Below are positions 48,180 to 57,761 of a DNA stretch of 64,000 nucleotides, piece after piece. The DNA lies in NCBI GenBank assembly GCA_046350255.1, contig JAXMAV010000013.1, forward strand, positions 62,001 through 126,000, written 5' to 3'. Under the pieces are notes generated by a model, which searched no databases, had not been told where the DNA came from, and saw only the letters and a list, made by a program, of their open reading frames with translations. Every line of letters begins with the position of its first letter. Within the stretch, counting starts at the first letter, position 1. Made by a program: the position numbers and the translations under genes. Origin of the DNA: CALDUY01 sp046350255 (GTDB taxonomy: Bacteria > Planctomycetota > Planctomycetia > Gemmatales > Gemmataceae).

Positions 48180-51100
48180 TTACTTCCGCTTCAGCTCCTG
48201 CTCGGAGAGCAGGGTGAAGTAGAGACCGTGCGGGCTGTTCCCATTGTTGATCTTGAAGAGGATCCGGTTTGTCCCCTTCTTTAGCTTCACTCGCACCGTG
48301 TCCTGCTCCGGAGCGGCTGCCCGGGTGATCGGTTGGGTATGCACCAACTCACCGTTGAGCCAGAGCTTGGCCCCGTCGTCGCTGCCCAGCAGGGCGGTGG
48401 CCTCCTGATCGACGGGAGACTCGATCTCGGCAGTGAGGTACGACACCGACTGCTCGGCCTGCCCACCGTGGAAAGCAGCGAGATCGACATACCCTGTGGC
48501 GTTGGGCTTCACCGTGCGCCAGGTGACCTTACCGTGCTTGCCGTCGAAGGTCGCCTTCGGATCGAACCGCGCCTTCTCCGGGGCGAAGATGCGGTCGAGA
48601 CCCTCCATGCCGTTGCCATTGTCGAAGGGGCCTGCGATGTACCAGCGGTCGATTCCCAGCGAGGCAGTCTTCATGGTCAGCATGTACTCGACCAGGTCGA
48701 GGACGTCTTCCTCGGCCAGGTGCGCGACCAGGTCCTCGGGCATGATCGACTTCGGACTCTTGCTGCGCGTCTCGATCTCCTTTTTCGGGATGCGCGTGTC
48801 GCGCCCCTCAGCGTCACGGATCACGATAAACTCTGGCGTTTCCTCGACGAGCAGTCCCTGCAGCGAGACACCCTTCGTGGTCTCGACGACCCAGAGGATG
48901 TACTGGTCGGCGATGGCCTTGCTCGGGTTGAGAATCGACTCGATGAGGTTTTCGCGGCTGGCCTTCTTGCCGATCATCGAGAGGTCGGGACCCACCTGCC
49001 CGCCAGTGCCCCGGAGGGTGTGGCACTTCAGACACTGCAGGTTGCTATTGGCGCTGGCGGCGAGCAGCCGTTGCCCCTTGGCCGGGTCGCCGCGGCGCGC
49101 GGCCAGGACGGAGATGGGCGGCAGCTTGCGTGGGTCGAGTTTGCCCGGCGCGGGAAAGAGCGAGCGCGCCTTGTTTTGCACCGGCTGGAAGGGACTGTTG
49201 CGCAGGATCCGACCGGTGAGCGGTACGACCTCCTCGGGTAGTTTGTTCTCGGCGTGGAGGGCAAGCAACCGCTCGGACCCAGGCCGGCTGGCCGTGAGAG
49301 CGACCACGGCCGCGTCGCGGCGAGCCGTCTTGTTGCGCAGGAAGGTTTCCAGGGCACTGACGGCTTCGCGGGCCTCGGGCGACTTCGGATCCACCAGCCG
49401 GCCCATCTCGCCCAGGGCGGCCACGGCGGCGGTGGCAATCGTCTCGTTCTTTTCACCTGTCAGGCTCTTCAGCGCGGTGAGATTGGCCCGCGAAGGCATC
49501 CGGGCCAGGGCGGTCATCGCGGCCTTGCGGATCTCGTCCTTCTCGCCAGCCGCGGTGTACTTGAGGATGCGGTCCGCGAGATCGGAACGGCCCACGGCCG
49601 GGATCAACTCCAGCCCCGCGGTGCGCGTTTCAGGCGATTGCAGGAGGCCATCGATGCCCTCGACGAGCGTCTTGCTCTCTCGGAGATGGCTCCACTTCGT
49701 GGGGAGATACAGTTGCAGGTTGGCCAGGACTCGCTCCCGCACGCGCGGCGTGGCATCCTTCAACAGAGTCAGTACCCCTTCGCCTGCCTGGCGATCCTCG
49801 CTGCCGGCTAGCACGTCCACCAGCGAGGCGCGGTCGGCGTCGGGGATGGTGCCATCAGCCAGGCGCTTCTGCAGGAGGGGCAGCACCCCCGGCGGTCGCA
49901 GCTCCCACACCAGGCCGGCCACCTTCTCGTTCCAGTCGGGGAAGTGGCTGGTGAAGTCGCTCAGCAGGGCGGCCCGTCGCTTCGGATCGGTCCCGACCGC
50001 GATGCCAATGGCCGACAGGTAGAACCGATCCTTCCCGTCGTAGGCGGCCATCAGCTTGTAGAGCGGCTCCTTGACCTGGGCGGGATCCTGTTCGCGCAGG
50101 GCCAGCAGTCCCTCGCGCAGCACCGAGGTGGACAGGTTGGCTCGCCTCTGCAGGCCGACCAGGTAAGTCCCCAGCGCCGCGCCGTCGTAGCCGAAGTAAT
50201 CCTTCGCGATGCGAACGGCCAGTTCGAGGAAGCGCGGATCGGTGTCGTTGAACAGGGCAACGAGGGCGGGCGAACTCCGGTCGGCGCCGAGGCGGGCGAG
50301 TTGCCACAGGGCCCGGGCGCGCAGGATGCTGTCTTCCTTCTGCACGGCGGCCGGTTCGAGCAGGGCCAGGGCATCCTGGCGCTTCATGGCGTCGAGTTTG
50401 GCCATCGCCAGGTAGCGGACCGACAGGGCCGGCGATCCGAGGGCAGCCAGGATGCCGTTATTGGAGGTGAGATCGACCTTCGGGACGGTGTAGGCGCTGC
50501 CTTTCGGAGCCAGACGATAGATGCGCCCCATCTTGATGTCGCCCATTCCGTGGCCGCCGACTCCAGGGTCGTACCAGTCGGAGACGAACACACTGCCATC
50601 CGGCGCGACGCAGACATCGGAGGGGCGGAACCAGTTGTCGGTGGATTGCACGATGTCCTCGCGCTCGACGGCGTAGCTGGCTCCCTCGCGTTTCAGGTGA
50701 TAGGCCCGCACGTGGCGCGGGCCGGCGTCGGTGTGCAGAAGCTGCCCCTGGTACTTCGCGGGTAGCAGCTTGCCCTCGTAGACGCACATGCCAGTGGGCG
50801 AGCCAAAGAAGGTGCGAAGAATCTTGTGGACGACGCCGGGCTGCTCCTCGTGCCAGTGGGTTTCGCCTCGACCGCGCGGGTGGTAGCCGTAGTTGCCCCC
50901 GGGCATGACATGGCAGATGCGCGTCTGCTGGTTGCCGTCGTCGTCGTTATCGGAGACGAAGACGGTGCCGAAGCTATCGACGCAGGGTTCGTACTCGTTG
51001 CGGAAGTTGTGGGCGACAAGCTGGAGGTTCTTGCCGTCGAGGTCGCAACGCCAGATGGTTCCGGCGCGGACATCGGTGCTATTGGAGGTCCACTTACGGC

Positions 51101-51701
51101 CCTTTCCATCGCTGGATTGCAGGTCGCCGACGCCGGAGTCGCCCACGGAGAAGTAGAGCTTGCGGTCCGGGCCGATGAGCAACCCATGCACGCCGTGGTC
51201 GTGATCGATGCCCCGGAAGCCGGTGAGCAGTTTCTTCGGGGGCCCGTCGGCCTTACCGTCGCCGTCCTTATCTTCGAGCACGAGAATGTCGGGCGACTGG
51301 GCGAGGAAGACCTTCCAGCCAGGCCCGGTGGCATCCTTCAGGATGGCGATGCCGAGAGGGGCCATGATGTCCGGGTGCTGATAGAAGGTGGTGGCGCGGT
51401 CGGCGACTCCGGTACCCTTGCTGTCCTCGAGGATGACGATGCGGTCACCCTCGAGCGCGTGAGCTTCTTGAAGTTCCGCAGGCGGTTGCGATAGTTGACC
51501 GAATCGCAGACCCAGACCCGACCCAGGGGTCGATATCCATGGAGGTCGGGTTGACCAGCAGCGGCTCGGACGCCCAGAGTTTGTAGTCGAGTCCGGTGAC
51601 ACCGTGAACGTCTGCGCCGCCTTCTGCGGAGGCAACTGCCCCGCAGCCGTTCCTGCGCGCCCAGTACGAGCCGCCACCACCAAGCACATCCAGCGTGCCA
51701 T
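48180..51701 (-). CDS. PVC-type dehydrogenase/heme-binding protein, 5' region carrying three apparent single-base deletions
   Basis: A large periplasmic protein of the planctomycete propeller-HEAT-cytochrome kind. The propeller dehydrogenase (TIGR02604-like: GDRIVILEDSKGTGVADRATTF, SVGDSGVGDLQSSDGKGRKWTS, ISDWYDPGVGGHGMG) leads into HEAT-like repeats, then CLKCHTLRGTGGQVGPDLSMIG (one CxxCH heme, TIGR02603-like) and a C-terminal beta-rich domain (WYIAGPFDNGNGMEGL; LGSDDGAKLWLNGELVH). The open frame reaches 51746, but I prefer the ATG at 51701 with GGAG upstream. Between about 51452 and 51596 the expected family sequence (GLDYKLWASEPLLVNPTSMD, then GRVWVCDSVNYRNRLRNF) lies in two other frames. 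Adding three G residues restores it. Either sequencing error or decay. Confidence 0.8.
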   Translation of the reverse strand: MARWMCLVVAARTGRAGTAAGQLPPQKAAQTFTVSPDSTTNSGRPSRCWSTRPPWISTPGSGLGLRFGQLSQPPAELQEAHALEGDRIVILEDSKGTGVADRATTFYQHPDIMAPLGIAILKDATGPGWKVFLAQSPDILVLEDKDGDGKADGPPKKLLTGFRGIDHDHGVHGLLIGPDRKLYFSVGDSGVGDLQSSDGKGRKWTSNSTDVRAGTIWRCDLDGKNLQLVAHNFRNEYEPCVDSFGTVFVSDNDDDGNQQTRICHVMPGGNYGYHPRGRGETHWHEEQPGVVHKILRTFFGSPTGMCVYEGKLLPAKYQGQLLHTDAGPRHVRAYHLKREGASYAVEREDIVQSTDNWFRPSDVCVAPDGSVFVSDWYDPGVGGHGMGDIKMGRIYRLAPKGSAYTVPKVDLTSNNGILAALGSPALSVRYLAMAKLDAMKRQDALALLEPAAVQKEDSILRARALWQLARLGADRSSPALVALFNDTDPRFLELAVRIAKDYFGYDGAALGTYLVGLQRRANLSTSVLREGLLALREQDPAQVKEPLYKLMAAYDGKDRFYLSAIGIAVGTDPKRRAALLSDFTSHFPDWNEKVAGLVWELRPPGVLPLLQKRLADGTIPDADRASLVDVLAGSEDRQAGEGVLTLLKDATPRVRERVLANLQLYLPTKWSHLRESKTLVEGIDGLLQSPETRTAGLELIPAVGRSDLADRILKYTAAGEKDEIRKAAMTALARMPSRANLTALKSLTGEKNETIATAAVAALGEMGRLVDPKSPEAREAVSALETFLRNKTARRDAAVVALTASRPGSERLLALHAENKLPEEVVPLTGRILRNSPFQPVQNKARSLFPAPGKLDPRKLPPISVLAARRGDPAKGQRLLAASANSNLQCLKCHTLRGTGGQVGPDLSMIGKKASRENLIESILNPSKAIADQYILWVVETTKGVSLQGLLVEETPEFIVIRDAEGRDTRIPKKEIETRSKSPKSIMPEDLVAHLAEEDVLDLVEYMLTMKTASLGIDRWYIAGPFDNGNGMEGLDRIFAPEKARFDPKATFDGKHGKVTWRTVKPNATGYVDLAAFHGGQAEQSVSYLTAEIESPVDQEATALLGSDDGAKLWLNGELVHTQPITRAAAPEQDTVRVKLKKGTNRILFKINNGNSPHGLYFTLLSEQELKRK
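51452..51596 (-). other. Segment with three apparent single-G deletions
   Basis: Near 51593-51596, 51522-51524 and 51452-51454 (minus strand: CCGGACTC, CCTGGGTC, CTCGAGGG) restoring one G each time gives a continuous family-like reading frame. The three shifts add to three bases, so the outer frame is the same before and after. Confidence 0.75.
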
Positions 51702-51829
51702 GCAGCAAACTCCAGAGAGGAGAGGAAGTTCGTCGTGTGGGCTCAATATACCCGGCGGATAGGCTGGAGAGAAGAACCGAGCCGCGTGGTACCGCCCCGA
51801 GGTGTGCCAGGATCCGGAAATGAAACGAG

Positions 51830-51854
51830 GGCGGCCCGGTTGTGCCAGGCCGCC
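51830..51854 (-). terminator. Hairpin terminator after the LEERTVP protein gene
   Basis: GGCGGCC / GGCCGCC inverted repeat with an 11-base loop, 29 bp after the stop codon; on the minus strand it is followed by TCGTTTCATTT, a modest T-rich tail. Confidence 0.5.
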
Positions 51855-51882
51855 TTCGGAAATGAGAACGAGACCACGGTGG

Positions 51883-53001
51883 TCAGAACGAGAAGCGAAT
51901 GAGTTTGAACGGCGAGGGAATGGTGCCTATCACCGTGTTGGTGCCTGTGCCCCCCACCAGGGTGGTGTACAGGAAGGCATTGTTGGAACCGGCGAAAACA
52001 ACCAGGTTGCTCGCTGCATTGCCGAGCGAGACAGTAAGCCGAGCAAGCGGAGCGGATACGTCTGAAAAGAGGATGAATTTGTTGCCGGTACCACCGGTGA
52101 TGGAAACCAGAGAACCATTGACTTGTAATCCAACTAGATTGATAAAGCTGCTGGTGGCTCCCGAGTGGTTGCCCAGAGAAATGGTCAGGAGTTCGTTAAT
52201 GGTAGCATTTTGAATGACAACCCCTTTGCTAACATTGCCACTGTTTCCGAGAGCAATCTGGAGCCGCTGAAACACCAGGTCTGTGGTGGCCAGGGAGAAT
52301 AATTGGACGATATTGGGACTGGTGGCGGACGCTCTGGTCTGAATCACCGTACTGCCATTGATGGTCATGGGGGCGCTCCCTGCATTGCACGAGAACACGT
52401 TTGTGTTGCTGGCAAACAACCCACCACCAATGGTCAGGGCAGCCTGCGGGCTAAAGTTGACTACTTTATTCGTGTTAATTCCTGTCCCACTGCCATTGGT
52501 GGTAATGGATATGCTGCCGGCGATCGTGAGAGGGAAGGTGGCTGCGGGAATGATCGAGCAGATCGACTCCGCCGGGGTGTTGGTGGTCAGTCGGACGTTG
52601 CCGAGAATGGTGGCAGCTGCGGTCGTCACTAATTGAATGTTTGCGTCAGCGTTGGTACCAGTAAGTGCCCGACTGGTGCTGAGGGTGAAGTTGCCAGCAA
52701 AGGTGTCGGCAAAGGACGCGTTGGTCAGGAACACCGAGGTGGCAGCAGCCGTGGTTCTGGCGTTAATGGTCACGTTGCCAGTAACCCCCGAGATGACGAG
52801 CGGCGTACCACCATCGTCCAGACTGAGAGTGGCAGTAGCACCATCGTAGGCAATGTTCAGGGTGGGATTGCTGGCAACAAGTGTTGCCGCGAAGTTGCCC
52901 GAGGCGTCGGCCAGCAGCGAGGTGGAAGATAGGGTCGGGACGGTGCGTTCTTCGAGGAACTCCAGCTTCGGTCGGGAGGAGCGGGCACAGATCAGCTTCA
53001 T
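51883..53001 (-). CDS. Secreted beta-repeat protein with LEERTVP N-terminal motif
   Basis: 372 residues. The N-terminus MKLICARSSRPKLEFLEERT, followed by VP, carries the planctomycete LExRxxP motif, shared with the giant protein (LQELESRLAPA). The remainder is rich in Ser, Thr, Asn, Gly and Ala with an imperfect period: VTGNVTINARTTAAATSVFL, LTIAGSISITTNGSGTG, LTIGGGLFASNTN. Such sequence is expected of a parallel beta-helix or filamentous surface protein. Only a few charged residues occur. GAGGTGA precedes the ATG. Probable exported envelope or extracellular protein, unknown role. The 274 bp upstream (53002-53275) show no coding sign. Confidence 0.7.
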   Translation of the reverse strand: MKLICARSSRPKLEFLEERTVPTLSSTSLLADASGNFAATLVASNPTLNIAYDGATATLSLDDGGTPLVISGVTGNVTINARTTAAATSVFLTNASFADTFAGNFTLSTSRALTGTNADANIQLVTTAAATILGNVRLTTNTPAESICSIIPAATFPLTIAGSISITTNGSGTGINTNKVVNFSPQAALTIGGGLFASNTNVFSCNAGSAPMTINGSTVIQTRASATSPNIVQLFSLATTDLVFQRLQIALGNSGNVSKGVVIQNATINELLTISLGNHSGATSSFINLVGLQVNGSLVSITGGTGNKFILFSDVSAPLARLTVSLGNAASNLVVFAGSNNAFLYTTLVGGTGTNTVIGTIPSPFKLIRFSF

Positions 53002-53275
53002 GATGATTCACCTCAGCATGGCAGCTTTCACACCACCAATCGTGCCGGGAAGTCCGACAGGAAGGAAGTTTAGGAGTGTGTGAAATCGTGGGATGGAACT
53101 GGTTACCACGACTTTAATGTCAGGCGGGGGCTGGGAGCAAGCATGCGCAGTTCGTGCAGATGCTGCTGACTGCAAAAACTGGTGCAATTCTGCGATCTGT
53201 GATGAAAATGCCGGTCATGCTGGATGTGCAGTGAGATGGGCCGACGATGGGATGCTGCGGAAGGATCGTCTGAGG

Positions 53276-55447
53276 TTAGAGCTGGATATTCAGAGCCTGA
53301 CGTAACCGGTCGGCCAGCAGTGTGTAGCGTCGTGTGGTGTCCTGGTTGCGAATGGCCAGCTCCAGCGCCTGGCGGCTACCCACAATCACCACCAGCTTCC
53401 GACCTCGGGTCACTGCGGTGTAGAGCAGATTGCGCTGCAGCATCTTGAAGTGCTGCGTGTGCAGTGGGATCACCACCGCGGGATACTCGGACCCCTGGCT
53501 CTTGTGGATGGTCATGCTCCATGCCAGGGTGATCTCGTCCAGCTCGCCGTGGTCGTAGCTCACCTCGCGGCCGTCGAACTCGACGATCATCTCGCGCTGG
53601 ATCTCGTCGATGCGGACCACCCGGCCGATGTCGCCGTTGAAGACCTCCTTGTCGTAATCGTTCTGCGTTTGCAGCACCCGGTCGCCGACGCGGAAGCACC
53701 AGCCGAACCGCTGCACCTCGGGCGCCTCACCCGGTGGATTGAGCGCCTGCTGCAGCTGGAGGTTCAGCGATTGCGTGCCCAGCTCCGAACGGTTCATCGG
53801 AGTCAGCACCTGCACGTCCCGGCGCGCGTCCAGCCCGAACCGCTGGGGGATGCGCTCGCGCACGACGGTGAGCAGGCGGTCGAGGATGAGCCCGGGCGTG
53901 GCGGCCTCGATGAAGTAGAAGTCGCCAGCGCCGCCCGCCGGAGCCGAGGTTGGTAGCTCGCCGGCGCGGATAGCGTGGGCGGCCCGGACGATGTGGCTGG
54001 CCTCGGCCTGGCGGAATACCTCGGTAAGCCGGGCGACCCCAACCGTGCCCGAGGCGATCAGGTCGGCCAGCGCGGTGCCGGGACCCACCGACGGAAGCTG
54101 ATCGACATCACCCACCAGAATCACGCAGGCCTGGAGCGGCACAGCCCGCAAGAGCTGGTACATCAGAGGCACATCCACCATGGAGGCCTCATCGACGATG
54201 AGGACATCGCAGTCGAGCGGATGAGCCGCAGCGCGACGAAAGCCTCCGAAGGCGGGATCGTACTCGAGCAGGCGGTGGATGGTCTTCGCCTCGCGGCCGG
54301 TCGTTTCGTGCAGGCGCTTGGCCGCCCGGCCGGTGGGTGCGCAGAGGTTACAGCGGAGGTGCTGGCTGCGGAACAGTTCGAGCAGGCCGCGGACGATGGT
54401 GCTTTTGCCCGTGCCCGGGCCGCCGGTCAGCACCAGCACCTTCTGGCGCATTGCCTGTCGCAGCGCGTCGCGCTGACCGGGAGCCAGTGTCAGACCGATG
54501 CTGGCCTCGGCGCGGTCCAGCGCAGACTCGATGTCGCCTGGTGGAACGGGATGCGGCCTCGCCTGCAGCTGAGCCACCGTGCGAGCGATGCCCAGCTCGG
54601 CGAGGAAAAGCGGCTTGCTGTAGATCCACGGAGGCGAACCGGGTTCGCGAACAATTTCTTCCTCGGCTCGCAGCGTTTCGATGGCATCGCGCACCACGGT
54701 CTCGGGTAGCCCGGGCACCTGGAGCGTGTGCATCACCAGCTCGTCCTCGGGCAGGCCGACGTGACCCTCGAGGCTGGCCTGGTGCAGGGTGTACCGCAGA
54801 GCCGCGCTGGCGCGCCGGGGGGAGGCGGGATCGATTCCCAGGCGTCCGCCCAGTTCGTCGGCGGTCTTGAACCCCACGCCCCAGATATCGGTGGCGAGGC
54901 GGTAGGGGTTCTCGCGGACGAGGGCGACGGCCTTGTCGCCGTAGGTCTTGTAGATGCGGACGGCGCGCTGCGTACCCAGGCCGTGCGACTGCAGGAAGAT
55001 CATGATGTCGCGAACTGATTTCTGCTGACGCCAGCTCTCGCGGATCTGGGAGATGCGCTGGGGGCCGATCCCCTTGATCTCCTTGAGAAAGGTGGGCGAC
55101 TCGTCGAGCACCTGCAGCGTGCGTTCGCCGAAGACCTGGACGATCTTCCGGGCGTAACCGGGACCGATCCCCTTGACCAGGCCCGAGGCCAGGTACTTCT
55201 CGATTCCTTCCAGCGTGGTGGGCGGATGGCAAATCAGCTGATCGGCTCGAAACTGTTCGCCATGCTGCGGGTCGAAGGTCCACTCGCCGACGGCATCGAA
55301 CTGTTCGCCCGGGTTGACGGCAGGGACTCGGCCCACCACCGTCACCAGCCCACGTCGTCCGCGCACCACGGCGCGCAGCACGGCGTAACCGGTTTCGGTG
55401 TTGTGGAAGGTGACACGCTCAATGGTCCCCTGCATTGGCTGAGCCAT
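53276..55447 (-). CDS. recD2: RecD-like DNA helicase (RecD2 family)
   Basis: 723 residues. RecD2 is a 5'-3' superfamily 1B DNA helicase that works without RecBC. The N-terminal OB-like domain (GTIERVTFHNTETGYAVLRAVVRG) and helix-hairpin-helix segments (LVKGIGPGYARKIVQVFGERT, FLKEIKGIGPQRISQIRESW) are the marks of RecD2. The motor has Walker A VLTGGPGTGKSTIVRG (near residue 340), DVLIVDEASMVDVPLM (motif II), VILVGDVDQLPSVGPG (motif III), and AWSMTIHKSQGSEYPAVVIP and AVTRGRKLVVIVG (motifs V and VI). No recB or recC is nearby. Length is typical of the family. Confidence 0.92.
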   Translation of the reverse strand: MAQPMQGTIERVTFHNTETGYAVLRAVVRGRRGLVTVVGRVPAVNPGEQFDAVGEWTFDPQHGEQFRADQLICHPPTTLEGIEKYLASGLVKGIGPGYARKIVQVFGERTLQVLDESPTFLKEIKGIGPQRISQIRESWRQQKSVRDIMIFLQSHGLGTQRAVRIYKTYGDKAVALVRENPYRLATDIWGVGFKTADELGGRLGIDPASPRRASAALRYTLHQASLEGHVGLPEDELVMHTLQVPGLPETVVRDAIETLRAEEEIVREPGSPPWIYSKPLFLAELGIARTVAQLQARPHPVPPGDIESALDRAEASIGLTLAPGQRDALRQAMRQKVLVLTGGPGTGKSTIVRGLLELFRSQHLRCNLCAPTGRAAKRLHETTGREAKTIHRLLEYDPAFGGFRRAAAHPLDCDVLIVDEASMVDVPLMYQLLRAVPLQACVILVGDVDQLPSVGPGTALADLIASGTVGVARLTEVFRQAEASHIVRAAHAIRAGELPTSAPAGGAGDFYFIEAATPGLILDRLLTVVRERIPQRFGLDARRDVQVLTPMNRSELGTQSLNLQLQQALNPPGEAPEVQRFGWCFRVGDRVLQTQNDYDKEVFNGDIGRVVRIDEIQREMIVEFDGREVSYDHGELDEITLAWSMTIHKSQGSEYPAVVIPLHTQHFKMLQRNLLYTAVTRGRKLVVIVGSRQALELAIRNQDTTRRYTLLADRLRQALNIQL

Positions 55448-55502
55448 GTCGCTGATTGTACCTTCTCAGGTACGCGCCTGGCGATGCCGGTAGCCGGGAC
55501 GG

Positions 55503-57734
55503 TTACTTGCCGGCCCAGCGCGGCTCCTTCCCGTGCAGGTGGCGGACGAAGAAGTCCTGCCGGCGACGCTGGCCGTAGGGCGATTCGGCCGCGCCGTGGC
55601 CCGCGCCGGGGATGATCAGCAGGTCGAAGTCGCGGTTGGCCTTCACCAGCGCGTTGACCACCTGCAGGGTGCTGGCCGGATCGACGTTGCGGTCCATCTC
55701 GCCGACGATCAGCAGCAGTTTGCCCGTCAGTTTCTTCGCGTTCTCCAGGTTGGCGTTGGACTGGGCCGCGTAGTGCGGACCGATGGGCCAGCCCATCCAC
55801 AGCTCGTTCCACCAGATCTTGTCCACGCGGTTGTCGTGGCAGCCACAGTCGCTGACGGCCACCTTGTAGAAGTCGCCATGGGCGAACACGGCGCGGGTCG
55901 AACTCTGCCCGCCGGCCGATCCGCCGTAGATGCCGACCCGGGTCAGGTCGAGGTAGGGGTACTTCTTCGCGGCCGCCTGCATCCACAGGATCCGGTCGGG
56001 GAAGCCGGAATCGCCCAGGTTCTTCCAGCAGACATCGTGGAACGCCTTGGACCGGTGCGAGGTGCCCATGCCATCGATCTGCACGACGATGAACCCAAGC
56101 TCGGCCATGGTCTGCACCCAGTGGAAATCGCGGAACTCCTTGGGCACGAACGAGCCATGGGGCCCGGCATAGATGTACTCGATGACCGGATAGCGGCGAT
56201 TGGGGTCGAAGTTGGTCGGCCGATGGATCACACCCCAGATCGGCGTCTTGCCATCACGGCCCGGGGCGACGAAGCGCTCGGGTAGCTTGACCCCGGTCCC
56301 CAGCAACTCGGCGGCGTCGGCCTTCTCCAGCACGCACACCAGCTTGCCATCATCCGCGCGACGCAGCTCGATGACGGGTGGCTGATCGACCCGGGACCAG
56401 GTGTCGATGAGATACTTGCGGTCCGGTGAGTGGGAAATCTGGTGAGTGCCATCGCCCTCGGTGAGCAGCACCAGCCCCGTGCCATCGAAGTTGATGCGGG
56501 CGAAATGGATGTGGTAGGGGTCCTGGCCTGGATGGATGCCCGAGACGCGAAGCCAGAGTTGACGCTTCTCGGCATCGACGCGCTCGACCCGGCGAACGAC
56601 CCACTCGCCCCGGGTGATCTGGTGCTTCACCTGGCCGGTCTTCGCGTCGTAGAGGTAGAGGTGGTTCCAGCCGTCGCGCTCGGACATCCAGATCAGCTCG
56701 CGGGTGGCATCCAGCCAGTGGAGATACTGCTTGTGGGCGTAGTCGAGAAAGGTTTTCGACTGCTCGTCCACCAGGGCGCTGGCCTTACCCGTGGCTGCGT
56801 CGACGGCGACGACGCGGAGCACCTGATGGCCACGCTGGTTGTACACGAAGGTGAAGCGCGACGAGTCGGCCTCCCAGCGCAGGTCGGTAATGCTCCACGG
56901 GGTGCGGAAGAGATCGTCGGCGATGGGGATCTCCTTGCCCGTGCCTACATCAAAGAGATGCGGCTTGCTCACGTCGATGGAGTCGCCCGGCTTGTCGTAA
57001 CGGAAGCTGTGCAGCTTCGGCTGGACGCCGCTGGGTGGGGACGATTCGATGAAGTGGATCTGCCGCCGCTGCCCGGCCCGCGTGCGGAACACGACCAGGT
57101 ACTTGCGATCGGGTGACCAGTGGAGCGCTCCCGCGTAGCCGTCCTCCCGGGTGCCGTCCTTCGTCAGAGCTTTCTCCTCGCCACTTTTCGGGTCGCGCAG
57201 GTAGACGTTGTGGTCGCGCAGGCGAGCCGTCGGGCGAGGAGCATCGGCCTGGAAGACGACTGGCTGCGGCGGGGACGTCTTCTGAGGTTTCTCGGCAGGT
57301 TTCGCCTTCGTGGGCACCTCGGTCAGGGTGCCAGCCGTGCGATCCAGGCGCCAGCGCTTGCCCAGCGCCTGGAAGGTGGCCACCCGGGCGTCGGACTCGA
57401 AGGCCAGCTGGTCGAGTGACAGCCGGGTGGCATCGACCTTCTGTCCGGTGGCGGCGCTCAGGCTGGCGGCCAGTTTAGGCGCATCGAAGGCCGCCTTGCG
57501 CGTCCCGGCAGCGACCTCGACGAGGACATACTCCCGGGTGCCGCCCCCCAGATCAACCCGGTACCAGAAGCGCTGATTGTCGTCGAACCAGTGGGGCTGA
57601 ATGCGGGTGCGATGCACCTTGTCGCGCGTGCGGCCATGCAGCTTGGCGGCGCGGTCGTAGTCCTCGGCCGTGCCCTGCGCCCCGACGCTGCCCACCCAGG
57701 TCAGCAGACACGCCACCACCAACCAACGTCGCAT
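55503..57734 (-). CDS. Dipeptidyl peptidase IV-like S9 peptidase, exported
   Basis: 743 residues. A signal peptide (MRRWLVVACLLTWVGSVGAQ) directs export. The N-terminal beta-propeller (ATGKASALVDEQSKTFLDYA region) and the C-terminal alpha/beta-hydrolase fold follow DPP4: Ser in IYGGSAGGQSS (near 605), Asp in VGEMDRNVDP (near 681) and His in PGAGHGAAE (near 711). DPP4 enzymes remove X-Pro (or X-hydroxyproline) dipeptides. I prefer the ATG at 57734 over 57749 because of the signal peptide. It lies 27 bp after the hydroxyproline dehydrogenase gene and is probably co-transcribed with it, suggesting peptide breakdown feeding that pathway. Confidence 0.88.
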   Translation of the reverse strand: MRRWLVVACLLTWVGSVGAQGTAEDYDRAAKLHGRTRDKVHRTRIQPHWFDDNQRFWYRVDLGGGTREYVLVEVAAGTRKAAFDAPKLAASLSAATGQKVDATRLSLDQLAFESDARVATFQALGKRWRLDRTAGTLTEVPTKAKPAEKPQKTSPPQPVVFQADAPRPTARLRDHNVYLRDPKSGEEKALTKDGTREDGYAGALHWSPDRKYLVVFRTRAGQRRQIHFIESSPPSGVQPKLHSFRYDKPGDSIDVSKPHLFDVGTGKEIPIADDLFRTPWSITDLRWEADSSRFTFVYNQRGHQVLRVVAVDAATGKASALVDEQSKTFLDYAHKQYLHWLDATRELIWMSERDGWNHLYLYDAKTGQVKHQITRGEWVVRRVERVDAEKRQLWLRVSGIHPGQDPYHIHFARINFDGTGLVLLTEGDGTHQISHSPDRKYLIDTWSRVDQPPVIELRRADDGKLVCVLEKADAAELLGTGVKLPERFVAPGRDGKTPIWGVIHRPTNFDPNRRYPVIEYIYAGPHGSFVPKEFRDFHWVQTMAELGFIVVQIDGMGTSHRSKAFHDVCWKNLGDSGFPDRILWMQAAAKKYPYLDLTRVGIYGGSAGGQSSTRAVFAHGDFYKVAVSDCGCHDNRVDKIWWNELWMGWPIGPHYAAQSNANLENAKKLTGKLLLIVGEMDRNVDPASTLQVVNALVKANRDFDLLIIPGAGHGAAESPYGQRRRQDFFVRHLHGKEPRWAGK

Positions 57735-57761
57735 CGTCAGAGTCCTCATCCAGGGGAAGAG

